Positions 1 to 9,351 of a DNA stretch of 52,877 bases are shown here, piece by piece; within the stretch, counting starts at the first letter, position 1; each line of letters opens with the position of its first letter. This DNA is from Roseburia sp. Lineage in GTDB: Bacteria; Bacillota; Clostridia; Lachnospirales; Lachnospiraceae. The stretch covers positions 1 through 52,877 of the forward strand of contig JAHZFL010000016.1 in the NCBI GenBank assembly GCA_019421345.1. Reading direction: 5' to 3'. The notes under the pieces were generated by a model. That model did not search any database and was not told where the DNA came from. It saw only the letters and a list, made by a program, of their open reading frames with translations. The position numbers were made by a program, and so were the translations under genes.

Positions 1-751
1 GGTTGATCTGGATATTTCCGTCAAATGTCTCTGCTTTGACCGTGCGGTTGAAGTCATCGTAAGTATACGCCGCTCCATCGTCCTGTAGGAGATTTCCGGC
101 AGCATCATACGCAAAGCTTATCACACTTCCCTGTTTTACAAGCTCCGTCAGACGGTTTCTTGCATCATAGCGGTACAACTCCTCCATAGGGGAACGATTA
201 CTGTCTTCAGAAGAACTTAGACCCCTCCTTGTCCGGTTGCCCGCTTTATCATAAAACAGCTCCTCGCGATACGACGGATATTCCACCTGCTCCAACCGGT
301 TCAGCGGGTCAAAGTGATACTTTATCTCCCCCTCCAACTGTTTCTTTAACGTGCGGTTGCCATTCCCGTCATACGCGTAGTGATGATCCACAAGCAGACT
401 GCCGCCCGCATGAATACGAAGTCCCGTTAAGTTCTGATCCACGTCGTAGAAATATTCTTTCTCCAGTGCACCGTGGCTCTCCTGACTTACCCTTCCGTTC
501 ACTCCATACGCGTACGCCGCAAGCTCCCCTCCATCATCCCACACCTCGCTCATGCGGTCAAGGTCGTCAAACCGATACTCCGTCACTTTTCCGGTCACAT
601 CGCTCTGACGGATGCAGTTGCCGTTCCCGTCGTACGCAAATGTCAGAAGTGTCCTGCCGCTGGCAGCTTTACGGATCACGCGGTTCATCGCGTCATACGC
701 ATATGCATATGGTCCTGTTGAACTTCCATCCTTGTATATTTCATGTGACAT
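1..751 (-). CDS. Orphan Rhs/YD-repeat core fragment, continues past the window start
   Basis: The minus strand stays open from an ATG at 749-751 to the window edge, in the same frame as the large Rhs gene. It encodes YD repeats (YRYDARNRL, FAYDAAGN, YDGNGNCI types). Positions 1 to about 703 are a near-identical copy of 2463-3167 in the full-length Rhs gene. One short block near 181-235 has diverged (GLSSSEDSNRSP against LVHPVGNSNHLP). The copy starts 25 bases after the immunity gene stop, has no ribosome site, and lacks the N-terminal hub and most of the core. This is the usual arrangement of a displaced or orphan Rhs tip cassette, which can recombine into the main gene and change its toxin. 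Whether a second toxin and immunity gene follow lies outside the window. Independent expression is doubtful. Confidence 0.8.
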   Translation of the reverse strand, partial: MSHEIYKDGSSTGPYAYAYDAMNRVIRKAASGRTLLTFAYDGNGNCIRQSDVTGKVTEYRFDDLDRMSEVWDDGGELAAYAYGVNGRVSQESHGALEKEYFYDVDQNLTGLRIHAGGSLLVDHHYAYDGNGNRTLKKQLEGEIKYHFDPLNRLEQVEYPSYREELFYDKAGNRTRRGLSSSEDSNRSPMEELYRYDARNRLTELVKQGSVISFAYDAAGNLLQDDGAAYTYDDFNRTVKAETFDGNIQIN

Positions 752-776
752 GAGTTTTTAAAATCATCAAGTGAGT

Positions 777-1217
777 TCATTCTATTATTCTTAATTCACC
801 CTTCTCGCCAGACATTAACTTATAGAGCATTAGTTTAAAATTGTCACCCCAATTTATAAGGCAATCATCAAATCCTGTAAAATAAAATCCTGTTTCAGAC
901 AAAAATAATGTCATATTTTCCTTTTCTATATCTCCAATTATTAATAAATTATCTTGCAAGCATTCATTATATTCTTCTACTACATCCATTGTTATTGTCT
1001 TTTGGGCTACTATTGGATTTAATCTAAGAACTACATCCTGTTTCCAAACAGGATGATTATAATGAATTTCTAAACCAGTATATTTCTCTATAAACTGAAT
1101 TTGTTTCACATTATAATAATAACCGCACTCTTCATACATATGTAATATAGAAGAAATATCCACTTTCCTTTCTTCAAAATAACCTGCTTGTTTTAAAAGA
1201 TTATCTACTTTTTCCAT
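777..1217 (-). CDS. SUKH-3-like immunity protein for the Rhs toxin
   Basis: This 146-residue acidic protein begins 16 bases after the Rhs stop, behind a clear AGGAGG site. Its layout resembles the SUKH-3 family: an N-terminal helix ending in KVDISSILHMYEECGY, a central EKYTGLEIHY segment, then EEYNECL, LLIIGDIEKENMTLFLSE, and a closing TGFYFTGFDDCLINWGDN. SUKH proteins are a large superfamily of cytoplasmic immunity proteins that neutralise polymorphic toxins. The position directly after the toxin tip argues that it protects the producer and its sisters from the deaminase-type toxin upstream. The gene is markedly AT-rich compared with the Rhs core, as is the toxin tip, which fits acquisition as a toxin/immunity module. 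The family call is from memory of the pattern; the pairing is inference from position. Confidence 0.72.
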   Translation of the reverse strand: MEKVDNLLKQAGYFEERKVDISSILHMYEECGYYYNVKQIQFIEKYTGLEIHYNHPVWKQDVVLRLNPIVAQKTITMDVVEEYNECLQDNLLIIGDIEKENMTLFLSETGFYFTGFDDCLINWGDNFKLMLYKLMSGEKGELRIIE

Positions 1218-1233
1218 TATTTTCTCTCTCCTC

Positions 1234-4200
1234 CTATTCTGTAAAATAAACTATGCTTCCATATAAATTTTGGCAATTTATGCAAGGAGCTTTATAATTC
1301 CCTTCAACTCTATCAACACTATATACCCTTAAAGCATCTATATCTCGCCCGTCATTTAGTGCATTATTAATAGCATTAAACTCCCCACAGTTTTCTAATG
1401 GGTAATTTGTCATAGTCCCATCCACGCTATCCAAAATTATCTGCATTTGGGGATTAGTTACATTTCTGGTAGGATTATTATTCATACCACTAATACCATA
1501 ATATATATTACCAGTATTAGTATCTATTGCGGCTGTGATAACCTTGGATTTTATTTTTCCACCAGTTAATTTTGTAATGTCTCCATTTAAAATAGATTGT
1601 CTATAGTTCATTATACTGCTCTTAAGCGTATCATCAGCAACCTTATCCCAATATGCATCATAGCGTGCCCTCTCTTCTGAGGTCATTAATCCCCTAAAAG
1701 ATTTTCTTGAACTCTCCTCATCTCCTCTAGCTTCCGCCCTTGGTATGTCCGCTTTTGGCGCATCTTCTCTATTGGGTGCTGAATTTACCGTATCCTTTTG
1801 CGTATCCTTCTTTCTATGTCCCATCTGCCTATCTACAGCTTCCAGCGCCTTTATCACTGCATTTCCCTGCGCGACAATTGCTGATGGCACGATACCGGTA
1901 TCCAGCCCTGCCCTTTTAGCTTCCACATACTCATCTACACGTTGTTGTACCTGTTCCTTATCCCATAAAAGATTCTTTTCATGCCCGCTCGGATCCACAT
2001 ACCCCACCGGATTATTCGCACAGTACGCATACAGATTCAGCCCATCCCCGCGATAGGTGTCCTCCTGCGTAAACCTCGCAATGACCGGATTATAAAACCT
2101 TGCCCTTAAGTAATACTGCTTTGTGATCGCATCAAACTGCTCTCCCGTATAGCGGAAACGATTCTCTACCTGTTCCTCACAGACTACTGACACACCCCAC
2201 GCATCATATCCGTACCGATTTAAGACTTTTCCGTCCTCATCCGTCAGATGCGTGATGCTCCCCATCTCGTCCGCTGCATAGTGATAGTATGTCCTTGCAC
2301 ACTCCGCATCTGTGGTTCTAGCGATCAGTGCGCTGCCACGAATCAAGCGGTTTGTGACATTCCCCTCTGTCTCTGTTACAACCTCCTTCTCCGTGTTGAA
2401 AATAAACTGCACCAGCCGCCCGTTTTCCTCCATCTCATGACGCAGCCCCTCCGCATCATAATGGTTGATCTGGATATTTCCGTCAAATGTCTCTGCTTTG
2501 ACCGTGCGGTTGAAGTCGTCGTAAGTATACGCCGCTCCATCGTCCTGTAGGAGATTGCCTGCCGCATCATACGCAAAGCTTGTCACACTTCCCTGTTTTA
2601 CAAGCTCAATCAGACGATTTCTTGCATCATAGCGGTACAACTCCTCCACAGGCAGGTGATTGCTGTTTCCGACAGGGTGCACCAGCCGCCTTGTCCGGTT
2701 GCCCGCTTTATCATAAAACAGCGCCTCGCGATACGACGGATATTCCACCTGCTCCAACCGGTTCAGCGGATCAAAGTGATACTTTATCTCCCCCTCCAAC
2801 TGTTTCTTTAACGTGCGGTTGCCGTTCCCGTCATACGCGTAGTGATGATCCACAAGCAGACTGCCGCCCGCATGAATGCGAAGTCCCGTTAAGTTCTGAT
2901 CCACGTCGTAGAAATATTCCTTCTCCAATGCACCGTGGCTCTCCTGACTTACCCTTCCGTTCACTCCATACGCGTACGCCGCAAGCTCCCCTCCATCATC
3001 CCACACCTCGCTCATGCGGTCAAGGTCGTCAAACCGATACTCCGTCACTTTTCCGGTCACATCGCTCTGACGGATGCAGTTGCCGTTCCCGTCGTACGCA
3101 AATGTCAGAAGCGTCCTGCCGCTGGCAGCTTTACGGATCAAGCGGTTCATCACGTCATACGCATAGGAGTAGCGCATACCGCCTCCGGTTTCGCTCTGTG
3201 AAATGGCAGACCTTAATAAGCCCTCCGGTGTATATTCATAAAAATCTCCCGCAGTGCCATTCTTCACTCTCCGGTACAGGGGCGCACCGTAAATGTTAAA
3301 GCCATACGATGTTGTGATTCCGTTTCGGTCTGTTTTTTCGGAAAGTCTGCCCTCCTTGTCATAAAGATATGTCTCCCTGCCGCCCATTGGGTCGATAATC
3401 GCAGTCAGGTTGCTTCTGCCGTCATAGGTATACGCTGTGGTATGACCCTCTCCATCGGTGGCGCTTATCATGTTTCCTGCGCAGTCGTACTCATACTGCT
3501 CTGTGGAACCATCCGGCTTTTGGATCTCCGTGATCCGTCCCCATGCGTCCAACACATACGCCGTCCGGTTCCTGTTTCCGTCCTCCACGCCGATGATGTT
3601 TCCTCTCGCGTCAAAAAGAAACGTTTGCGCGCTTCCTCCGGCAGTACGGATGCCTGTCCGGTTGCCAGCCATGTCATAGGAAAATACTGCTCCTGCTCCC
3701 GTGCCGTCCTGCCGGCGGATGACGTGTCCGTCCGCATCATAAGTGTTGCAGGTGAGCACATGACCGTCCGGTCCTACGACTGTGCGGATGCGCCCCTGCA
3801 TGTCATAAATATAAACATACCCTACGCCGTCATCTGCAGCAGCATCATACTGGTTCGGACGCACAAGCTTTGCCAACTGACCGTTTCCATGATAAAAGCT
3901 GCGGGTGACGCTGCCGTCCTTTTCCGTCCTGCGGATCTCACGGTTGCTCAGGTCATAGGTGATCATCGTTTTTCTGCCCTGCCGGTCTCTGATTTCCGTG
4001 AGGTTTCCGGCAGCGTCATAGCAAAATTCTGTACGGTTTTGGATACCACTCTTTTTCTCCGCATGTTCTTCCAAAATCAAGCGGTCTGCCGCATCATACT
4101 CCCTGCGGATTTCCCCGCCCTCCGGCAGACGGATGTGCGTGCAGTTGCCGTTCTTATCGTATTCATAGCGGGTGCGGCTCGTTTCCTTTACTCCCTCCGC

Positions 4201-7200
4201 AGTCTCCTCCGAAACAACAGCCTGTATCAGCCGCCCGCCCTTGTCATAGCCGTAGCTATGAATCAAGAACAGTCCGTCGTTGATCCTCCGGCGCTCTCTG
4301 ACACACTGGTTTCTGCTGTTGTAACGGTACGCAATAGCTGCGCCCGTGCTGTCGCTCACACAGGTGCGCCGGTTATCCTTATCATAAGCATAGCTTATCG
4401 TGTGAACTGCTCCCGTCCGGCTCTCCTTTGTCTGAAACTCCAGATACCGCCGCTCCTTTGTCATGTTTCCGGCGGCGTCATGGACATACTCCGTTAAGCG
4501 GTAGCAGACCTCTCCCTCACACTCCTTGACAGGCTCACGCTTTGCCACAAGCCACCCCACTGTATTGTAGGTATAGAGCGTGCCGATCCTGTTTTCGTCA
4601 TCTGTTCCCGCTAAATATCCCGCAGCATCCACTTCCTTTACGATATTTCCGCACAGGTCGTAAACATAGCGGCGCACCACCTGCCCCTGGGGGTCTGTAA
4701 TCTGCACCAGCCGGTTTACACAATCATAGTCATAGCAGTAACCCGGTCCGTCGTCCGTCTCTTTGTCGTACTGCTCCGGCGCCGTTTTCTTTGTAATGTT
4801 TCCGGCAACGTCATACCGGATGCGCTCCGTTCCCCCGTCGGGATAGTGGATGCGAATACGGCGATCCTCTGCATCGTACACATAACGGATACCGTCGCCC
4901 TCCCCTGTCTTTGGACCATAGCTGACCGGATGAATTTCTCTGCTGATGTTTTCCTCCAGATCCCTTGGCGTGGCAAACACATTTCCAAGCGGGTCGATCC
5001 GGCAGATCAGCTCGTCCATCTCGTCATAAACATACTCCGTGCCCACGCCGTCCTCCAGTACACGGTCGTACTGATTGGGCAGGACGCGCTTTGTAAGGTT
5101 GCAGAGACGGTCATAGCGGTATTTCGTCGTGTGTCCGAGCGCATCTGTCACACGCACGGGATGATCCATGTGATTGTAGGCATAGTCGAGACGGCTCTCC
5201 TCGCCCTGTACCAACATGCACCGTCCGGCAGGATCATAAGCATAGCTCCATACATATCCCTCCGCTGTCTGATAGGAAGCCATGCCAACGCCGTCCTTCT
5301 CATACGACACAAAAGTCTGCCCGCCCATCGGGTCTGTGACGGAAAGCATGCGTCCCTTCTTGTCATAGGTATAGGAAATCTCCTGCCAGTGCGTCTCGTC
5401 TATGGCGGTGCGAAGCTGTAGACAGTTGCCGCATTTATCATAAGAAAACTCCCGTATTCGTCCGGCATTATCCCACTCCCGCAGCAGCAGACCCGCCTCG
5501 TCATAAGCATACCGTGTCACCAGTCCGTTCGGCAGGGTCTCCTCCAGCAGCTCCCCACGTTCTCCAAAGCTGCGGCGCAGCTCCATCCCCCTTCTGTCCC
5601 GGATAAGGCTTAGGTTCTGATGGTTGTCGTACCCACGCTCCTCAAAGCTGCCGTCTGTATACACCGTTTTTGTCAGCAGCTTGTCCTTGTTGTAATGATA
5701 TTCCATCCGCTTTCCTGTCGACGGCGTCAGAAACGTGTTTACACGGCGGCTGTCATCATAGAGCATCAGGTACTCCTGCCCGTTTGCCAGAAGCTGCCTT
5801 ATTACGCGCCCGTTAAAATCATACGCATTCTCGACATAGGTGTGACCGTTCTGGTCTGTCACCGTCCTAATATATCCCTCCGGCGTATAGGTATAGCGCA
5901 TCGTGCCCATGTTCGGGTACTCTGCCTCCGTTAAAAGCTCCCCGTCATAACGGTATTTCATCGTGCGCCCGATCACGTCAGTGATACTTGCCACCTTGCC
6001 GTCCTCATAGGCAAACCTTAAATACTGCCCGCCTGCAAACTGCACCTCACTCAGACGCTTCCCTACATAACGAAACCATGTGGTATTGCCGTTCCGATCC
6101 ACAATGCGCACCAGCCGTCCCGCTCTGTTATAAATGTATTTCTTTCGTTCCTGTGCCACGGCAAGGCAGTAACCGTCGTCCGCCTCCGTCAGGAAAAACG
6201 TCCTGTCTCCATTTCTTTTGCTGCTCCAGCCCGTCTCCTCTTTTTTGAAATGCTCCAGATGCATATCCGGCAGAATGACTGTCGCAGTCTGCCCCTCCAC
6301 CGTCAGCCAGCTTTCCACGCTAAGATACCACTTGCTGCCAAGCAGTCCTCCCTCGTTCGTATGTATGGACTGATAGGTGCGCAGCAACCGAAAATCCTCT
6401 GCCACATCCTTGATGACCAGCTCAGTCTGCATGATCTTTTGGCTTCCCGTCACAACATCGATCGGATCTTTGTCGCATACCTCATTTTCCGGCTTTTGCC
6501 CGGAGCTTTTTGCTTTTTTCTTCGCCTCATCGGAAGCTTTCCTTGGATCGTCCGTATCTCCCTGCTTCTTTGCGGGCGTATCGTCCCCCTTTGGCGTTCT
6601 TTTTCTTGTCTCACTGTCTATATCCTTTGCACTTCCCGCTGCTGTTTGGAAATTTCGCAGCAGCGAAGAAAACAGTGCAATATCATCAGGGTCGTCCCAC
6701 TCAAGCTCTCCCTCCGACCATCTCCTTGCAATTTCCTTTAAATCTTCACTTCCCAGAAGACCGGCATTGGTAATCAGCGCACCAGCCTTTAGCACCTTTA
6801 ACGTTTTTATGACCTTTTTCGTCGTTTGTGAGGCGTCTGCCACCATTCCGATTGCTCGCGAGGCAAGACCGCCGCCCGGACATGCCATGCCAATAATTCC
6901 CGATACAACGCCGTAATAATCGCCCCGAAGCAGGGAAATGCCGGCATTGAGCGCTCCGCAGACGACATTGCAGCCGGGAATCAGCCCGATCAGGTCGATT
7001 CCGACCTGCACCACGTCCAGCACTGCATCCATCAGCGTCTGCTGTGACTCCGACTCCTGTGGATAGCCGGTGATCCGGTGAAATCCAAACCACCGGAAAT
7101 TCGGACCGCTTATAACGATCGACTCTCCCGCAAAGCGCACGCAGGAAAATCCCGGCACCTGCAAAGTACAACTGTCCATGCCAAAGATCATAACCTGATA

Positions 7201-8814
7201 CTCATCCACCTTATCAAAAGAAAGCTTAGGTGGCTCCTCAGGCGCTTCTGGAGGATTTATCATATCCCCGATTGTGGAAATAAGCTGAAACGGCGCCTTC
7301 ACATCCTCCCAAAATCCCCCGATCAGATTTCCACCCAAGGTTTTGGTTAAGTCCCACGCCGCATTGTAGCTGTCATTGCCGCCATCCGCCACATATCGCT
7401 CCATACCTGCCGTCTGCTCCTGATCGAAACGCTTCATCCGCTCCTCTCTCTCGGAGTCAAACCACGCAGTAGGCTCTTTCTTCACCTTCTCCAAATCGTT
7501 TGCCTGAATGAGCAGCGTGCGGTCCGCGCTGATCTGAATCTCTTTTGTTGCAGAAATAGAAACACCGTCGCTGTCCGAGATCCTAATACATATCTCATCC
7601 CCGCCTGCGCCGTCCATCTGCGCACGGTTTCCGGTAAGCTCCACGCCGTCCTTTTTCAATCGGATCATCCGATTATTTGCTGTAAATACCCTCTCATCCG
7701 GCTTTGTAAAATCATCGCCGCCCGTGTCAATGCGGCGGCTTCCCAGACAGAGTACCGTTCCGTCATTTTCGTAATAGCAGTAGACCGTATCTCCTTGATC
7801 CGGCATACAATAAATATCATTGCCAAGCATACTGCAATAGGGAATCCAACGCACGCCGCCCGCTGTTCCATCGGAAAACTCCACCTGCACATCTGTTCCC
7901 GCTACGGCAAGCACCTTACCGCTTATCATACAGGAACCGCCCGCTGTAAGTCCGTTTCCTGCCGCTGACGAAGCATCCCCCGCATCTGCGGGCGGATATG
8001 CCCCGTCGGTATAGGTGAGGACAATCTCGTTGACAAGCAGCGCCTGCTTTGCCGTCAGCTCGCTTTTTGTTACAACCTGCCTGCTCTCTCCGCCGCGCAC
8101 TGTATAGCCCGCTCCCATAGTAACATCCGATGTCTGACAGCCCTGCTTTAAAAATTCATAAGCAGATGCCCCCTGCGCCAATGCACTCTTTGTCCACAAA
8201 TAATCCGTAATATTTTTCTCTGTCTGCTCAAAGGCGAACGCCTCCGGCAGCTCCTTTTCCCCAAAGGACACCACACCGATGCTGATGCGCTTCTTTCCTG
8301 ATTTACTGTCTGCAAAAACAAGAAATCCAAGCTGATTCGTTACACGTCTTATAAACTGCCAGTCCGTCTCATCTTGCTGAGAGAGCATCATAGAAATCGG
8401 TATATCCTTTTCGATGCTTACGGCAAACCCATACGCTCCGAGCGTTTCCTGCGCCACCTCGCTTAGCATTTTCGACGGATTTTGGAAAGTACGGCTTTGT
8501 TTTTTCACATCCGCTTCATAAGACCAGCTTTTTGCCGTCAGTAAAATCTCACAATAGTCATTTAAGCTTGAAAGTCCTGCCGAAACACAGACGCCAGCAA
8601 ACAGACGCCTTCCGTCCGCCGCTAAAATTTGTATCGGCGTCTCAGAAAGCCGCAGGATGTCCTCCTGCGTCAGCATGCGGTCCGCCACGAGCCGCAAGAA
8701 AAGCGTACCGTGCTCATTCGCTTCCTCCCGAATGGTAAGCTCCTTGATAAACCGATAGGAAAGCGGAAAGTCAATAAGAATCTGCCCTAATTCCAGAAAT
8801 TCACGATTCATCAT
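1234..8814 (-). CDS. VgrG-Rhs fusion effector: hub/spike, YD-repeat shell and deaminase-type toxin
   Basis: This 2526-residue protein joins a contractile-tail spike to a polymorphic toxin. Residues 1-290 are a VgrG/gpD-like hub with KKQSRTFQNPSK and ETDWQFIRRVTNQLG, closely matching the separate hub gene at 10434. Residues 295-360 look like an OB-fold and 375-430 a beta-prism. A hydrophobic glycine-rich block at about 605-690 resembles the pre-toxin segment of Rhs proteins. DPIDVVTGS near 783 opens the YD-repeat shell, which ends with RYTGEQFD and DPSGHE near 2275. The last 250 residues carry NCGEF near 2475 and PCINC near 2512, the CxE plus PCxxC zinc pattern of the YwqJ-like toxin deaminases. 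The ATG follows GGGGGAGG. The toxin tip is AT-rich. The domain order is visible in the sequence; the deaminase substrate is unknown. Confidence 0.88.
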   Translation of the reverse strand: MMNREFLELGQILIDFPLSYRFIKELTIREEANEHGTLFLRLVADRMLTQEDILRLSETPIQILAADGRRLFAGVCVSAGLSSLNDYCEILLTAKSWSYEADVKKQSRTFQNPSKMLSEVAQETLGAYGFAVSIEKDIPISMMLSQQDETDWQFIRRVTNQLGFLVFADSKSGKKRISIGVVSFGEKELPEAFAFEQTEKNITDYLWTKSALAQGASAYEFLKQGCQTSDVTMGAGYTVRGGESRQVVTKSELTAKQALLVNEIVLTYTDGAYPPADAGDASSAAGNGLTAGGSCMISGKVLAVAGTDVQVEFSDGTAGGVRWIPYCSMLGNDIYCMPDQGDTVYCYYENDGTVLCLGSRRIDTGGDDFTKPDERVFTANNRMIRLKKDGVELTGNRAQMDGAGGDEICIRISDSDGVSISATKEIQISADRTLLIQANDLEKVKKEPTAWFDSEREERMKRFDQEQTAGMERYVADGGNDSYNAAWDLTKTLGGNLIGGFWEDVKAPFQLISTIGDMINPPEAPEEPPKLSFDKVDEYQVMIFGMDSCTLQVPGFSCVRFAGESIVISGPNFRWFGFHRITGYPQESESQQTLMDAVLDVVQVGIDLIGLIPGCNVVCGALNAGISLLRGDYYGVVSGIIGMACPGGGLASRAIGMVADASQTTKKVIKTLKVLKAGALITNAGLLGSEDLKEIARRWSEGELEWDDPDDIALFSSLLRNFQTAAGSAKDIDSETRKRTPKGDDTPAKKQGDTDDPRKASDEAKKKAKSSGQKPENEVCDKDPIDVVTGSQKIMQTELVIKDVAEDFRLLRTYQSIHTNEGGLLGSKWYLSVESWLTVEGQTATVILPDMHLEHFKKEETGWSSKRNGDRTFFLTEADDGYCLAVAQERKKYIYNRAGRLVRIVDRNGNTTWFRYVGKRLSEVQFAGGQYLRFAYEDGKVASITDVIGRTMKYRYDGELLTEAEYPNMGTMRYTYTPEGYIRTVTDQNGHTYVENAYDFNGRVIRQLLANGQEYLMLYDDSRRVNTFLTPSTGKRMEYHYNKDKLLTKTVYTDGSFEERGYDNHQNLSLIRDRRGMELRRSFGERGELLEETLPNGLVTRYAYDEAGLLLREWDNAGRIREFSYDKCGNCLQLRTAIDETHWQEISYTYDKKGRMLSVTDPMGGQTFVSYEKDGVGMASYQTAEGYVWSYAYDPAGRCMLVQGEESRLDYAYNHMDHPVRVTDALGHTTKYRYDRLCNLTKRVLPNQYDRVLEDGVGTEYVYDEMDELICRIDPLGNVFATPRDLEENISREIHPVSYGPKTGEGDGIRYVYDAEDRRIRIHYPDGGTERIRYDVAGNITKKTAPEQYDKETDDGPGYCYDYDCVNRLVQITDPQGQVVRRYVYDLCGNIVKEVDAAGYLAGTDDENRIGTLYTYNTVGWLVAKREPVKECEGEVCYRLTEYVHDAAGNMTKERRYLEFQTKESRTGAVHTISYAYDKDNRRTCVSDSTGAAIAYRYNSRNQCVRERRRINDGLFLIHSYGYDKGGRLIQAVVSEETAEGVKETSRTRYEYDKNGNCTHIRLPEGGEIRREYDAADRLILEEHAEKKSGIQNRTEFCYDAAGNLTEIRDRQGRKTMITYDLSNREIRRTEKDGSVTRSFYHGNGQLAKLVRPNQYDAAADDGVGYVYIYDMQGRIRTVVGPDGHVLTCNTYDADGHVIRRQDGTGAGAVFSYDMAGNRTGIRTAGGSAQTFLFDARGNIIGVEDGNRNRTAYVLDAWGRITEIQKPDGSTEQYEYDCAGNMISATDGEGHTTAYTYDGRSNLTAIIDPMGGRETYLYDKEGRLSEKTDRNGITTSYGFNIYGAPLYRRVKNGTAGDFYEYTPEGLLRSAISQSETGGGMRYSYAYDVMNRLIRKAASGRTLLTFAYDGNGNCIRQSDVTGKVTEYRFDDLDRMSEVWDDGGELAAYAYGVNGRVSQESHGALEKEYFYDVDQNLTGLRIHAGGSLLVDHHYAYDGNGNRTLKKQLEGEIKYHFDPLNRLEQVEYPSYREALFYDKAGNRTRRLVHPVGNSNHLPVEELYRYDARNRLIELVKQGSVTSFAYDAAGNLLQDDGAAYTYDDFNRTVKAETFDGNIQINHYDAEGLRHEMEENGRLVQFIFNTEKEVVTETEGNVTNRLIRGSALIARTTDAECARTYYHYAADEMGSITHLTDEDGKVLNRYGYDAWGVSVVCEEQVENRFRYTGEQFDAITKQYYLRARFYNPVIARFTQEDTYRGDGLNLYAYCANNPVGYVDPSGHEKNLLWDKEQVQQRVDEYVEAKRAGLDTGIVPSAIVAQGNAVIKALEAVDRQMGHRKKDTQKDTVNSAPNREDAPKADIPRAEARGDEESSRKSFRGLMTSEERARYDAYWDKVADDTLKSSIMNYRQSILNGDITKLTGGKIKSKVITAAIDTNTGNIYYGISGMNNNPTRNVTNPQMQIILDSVDGTMTNYPLENCGEFNAINNALNDGRDIDALRVYSVDRVEGNYKAPCINCQNLYGSIVYFTE

Positions 8815-8817
8815 CCT

Positions 8818-9351
8818 TCATCCTCCCCCAAACATTACAGGCAGCAAAGACACCCCTGTCATACGTCTGCGCAGCATACTCTCCGCAAGCGGGAGCGCCA
8901 CAATAATCCTCTGCTCCAAAATACCGTCTACACGAAATATACTTCTTTTCCATGACTTTTTCTGATCCAGTACCAGCCTTTTGATCATCCCGTCTGGATA
9001 TTTCTCCGTCCGGCTGCTTAAGCAGTCTACCGGCGTAAAATAAGGAAACCAGTACAGCGGCGCCGTATGGTCCTCCTGCTCCCTTGCAAAAAGCTGTATT
9101 GCCCGAAACTCCATATCCGGCTCATAAAGAGAAATGAGCCGCTTGAGGCGGTCGGAAATCAAAAATGCCGGCTCTGGCAATATGTCATACAATTCCGCAT
9201 CGGGCAGATTTTCAAAATAGCCGACGGCAAGCGTTGGAATCCCCGCAAATTCCTCCGCTGAAATTCCCTTTTTATACACCGAGCCTTGAAGCTTTTGTAT
9301 TCGGATCGGGTTTGTGATTTCCTTATCGGCTGTCAATTCAAAATATTTCAT
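8818..9351 (-). CDS. DUF1629-like small protein next to the Rhs effector
   Basis: This 177-residue soluble protein has no signal or membrane segment. The pattern YDILPEPAFLISDRLKRLISLYEP followed later by LYWFPYFTPVDCLSS resembles DUF1629/Imm43-type proteins, which often sit beside polymorphic toxins or secretion spikes. It overlaps the pentapeptide gene by four bases (ATGA) and its stop lies three bases before the VgrG-Rhs start, so its translation is tightly coupled to the effector. A role as loading adaptor or chaperone for the spike is plausible, because a separate immunity gene already follows the toxin. It ends in a glycine run (MFGGG) that is also the ribosome site for the next gene. 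The family call is tentative. Confidence 0.5.
   Translation of the reverse strand: MKYFELTADKEITNPIRIQKLQGSVYKKGISAEEFAGIPTLAVGYFENLPDAELYDILPEPAFLISDRLKRLISLYEPDMEFRAIQLFAREQEDHTAPLYWFPYFTPVDCLSSRTEKYPDGMIKRLVLDQKKSWKRSIFRVDGILEQRIIVALPLAESMLRRRMTGVSLLPVMFGGG

Noticed and set aside
3442..4497. A 351-codon plus-strand open frame inside the Rhs gene
   Set aside because: It is antisense to YD repeats, has no ribosome site, and its composition follows the codon pattern of the minus-strand gene.
1234..8814. The YD-repeat protein as an ABC-type (Tc) toxin or a wall-associated WapA-like protein
   Set aside because: It has no signal peptide or wall-binding repeats, and its N-terminus is a VgrG hub, which ties it to the injection system.
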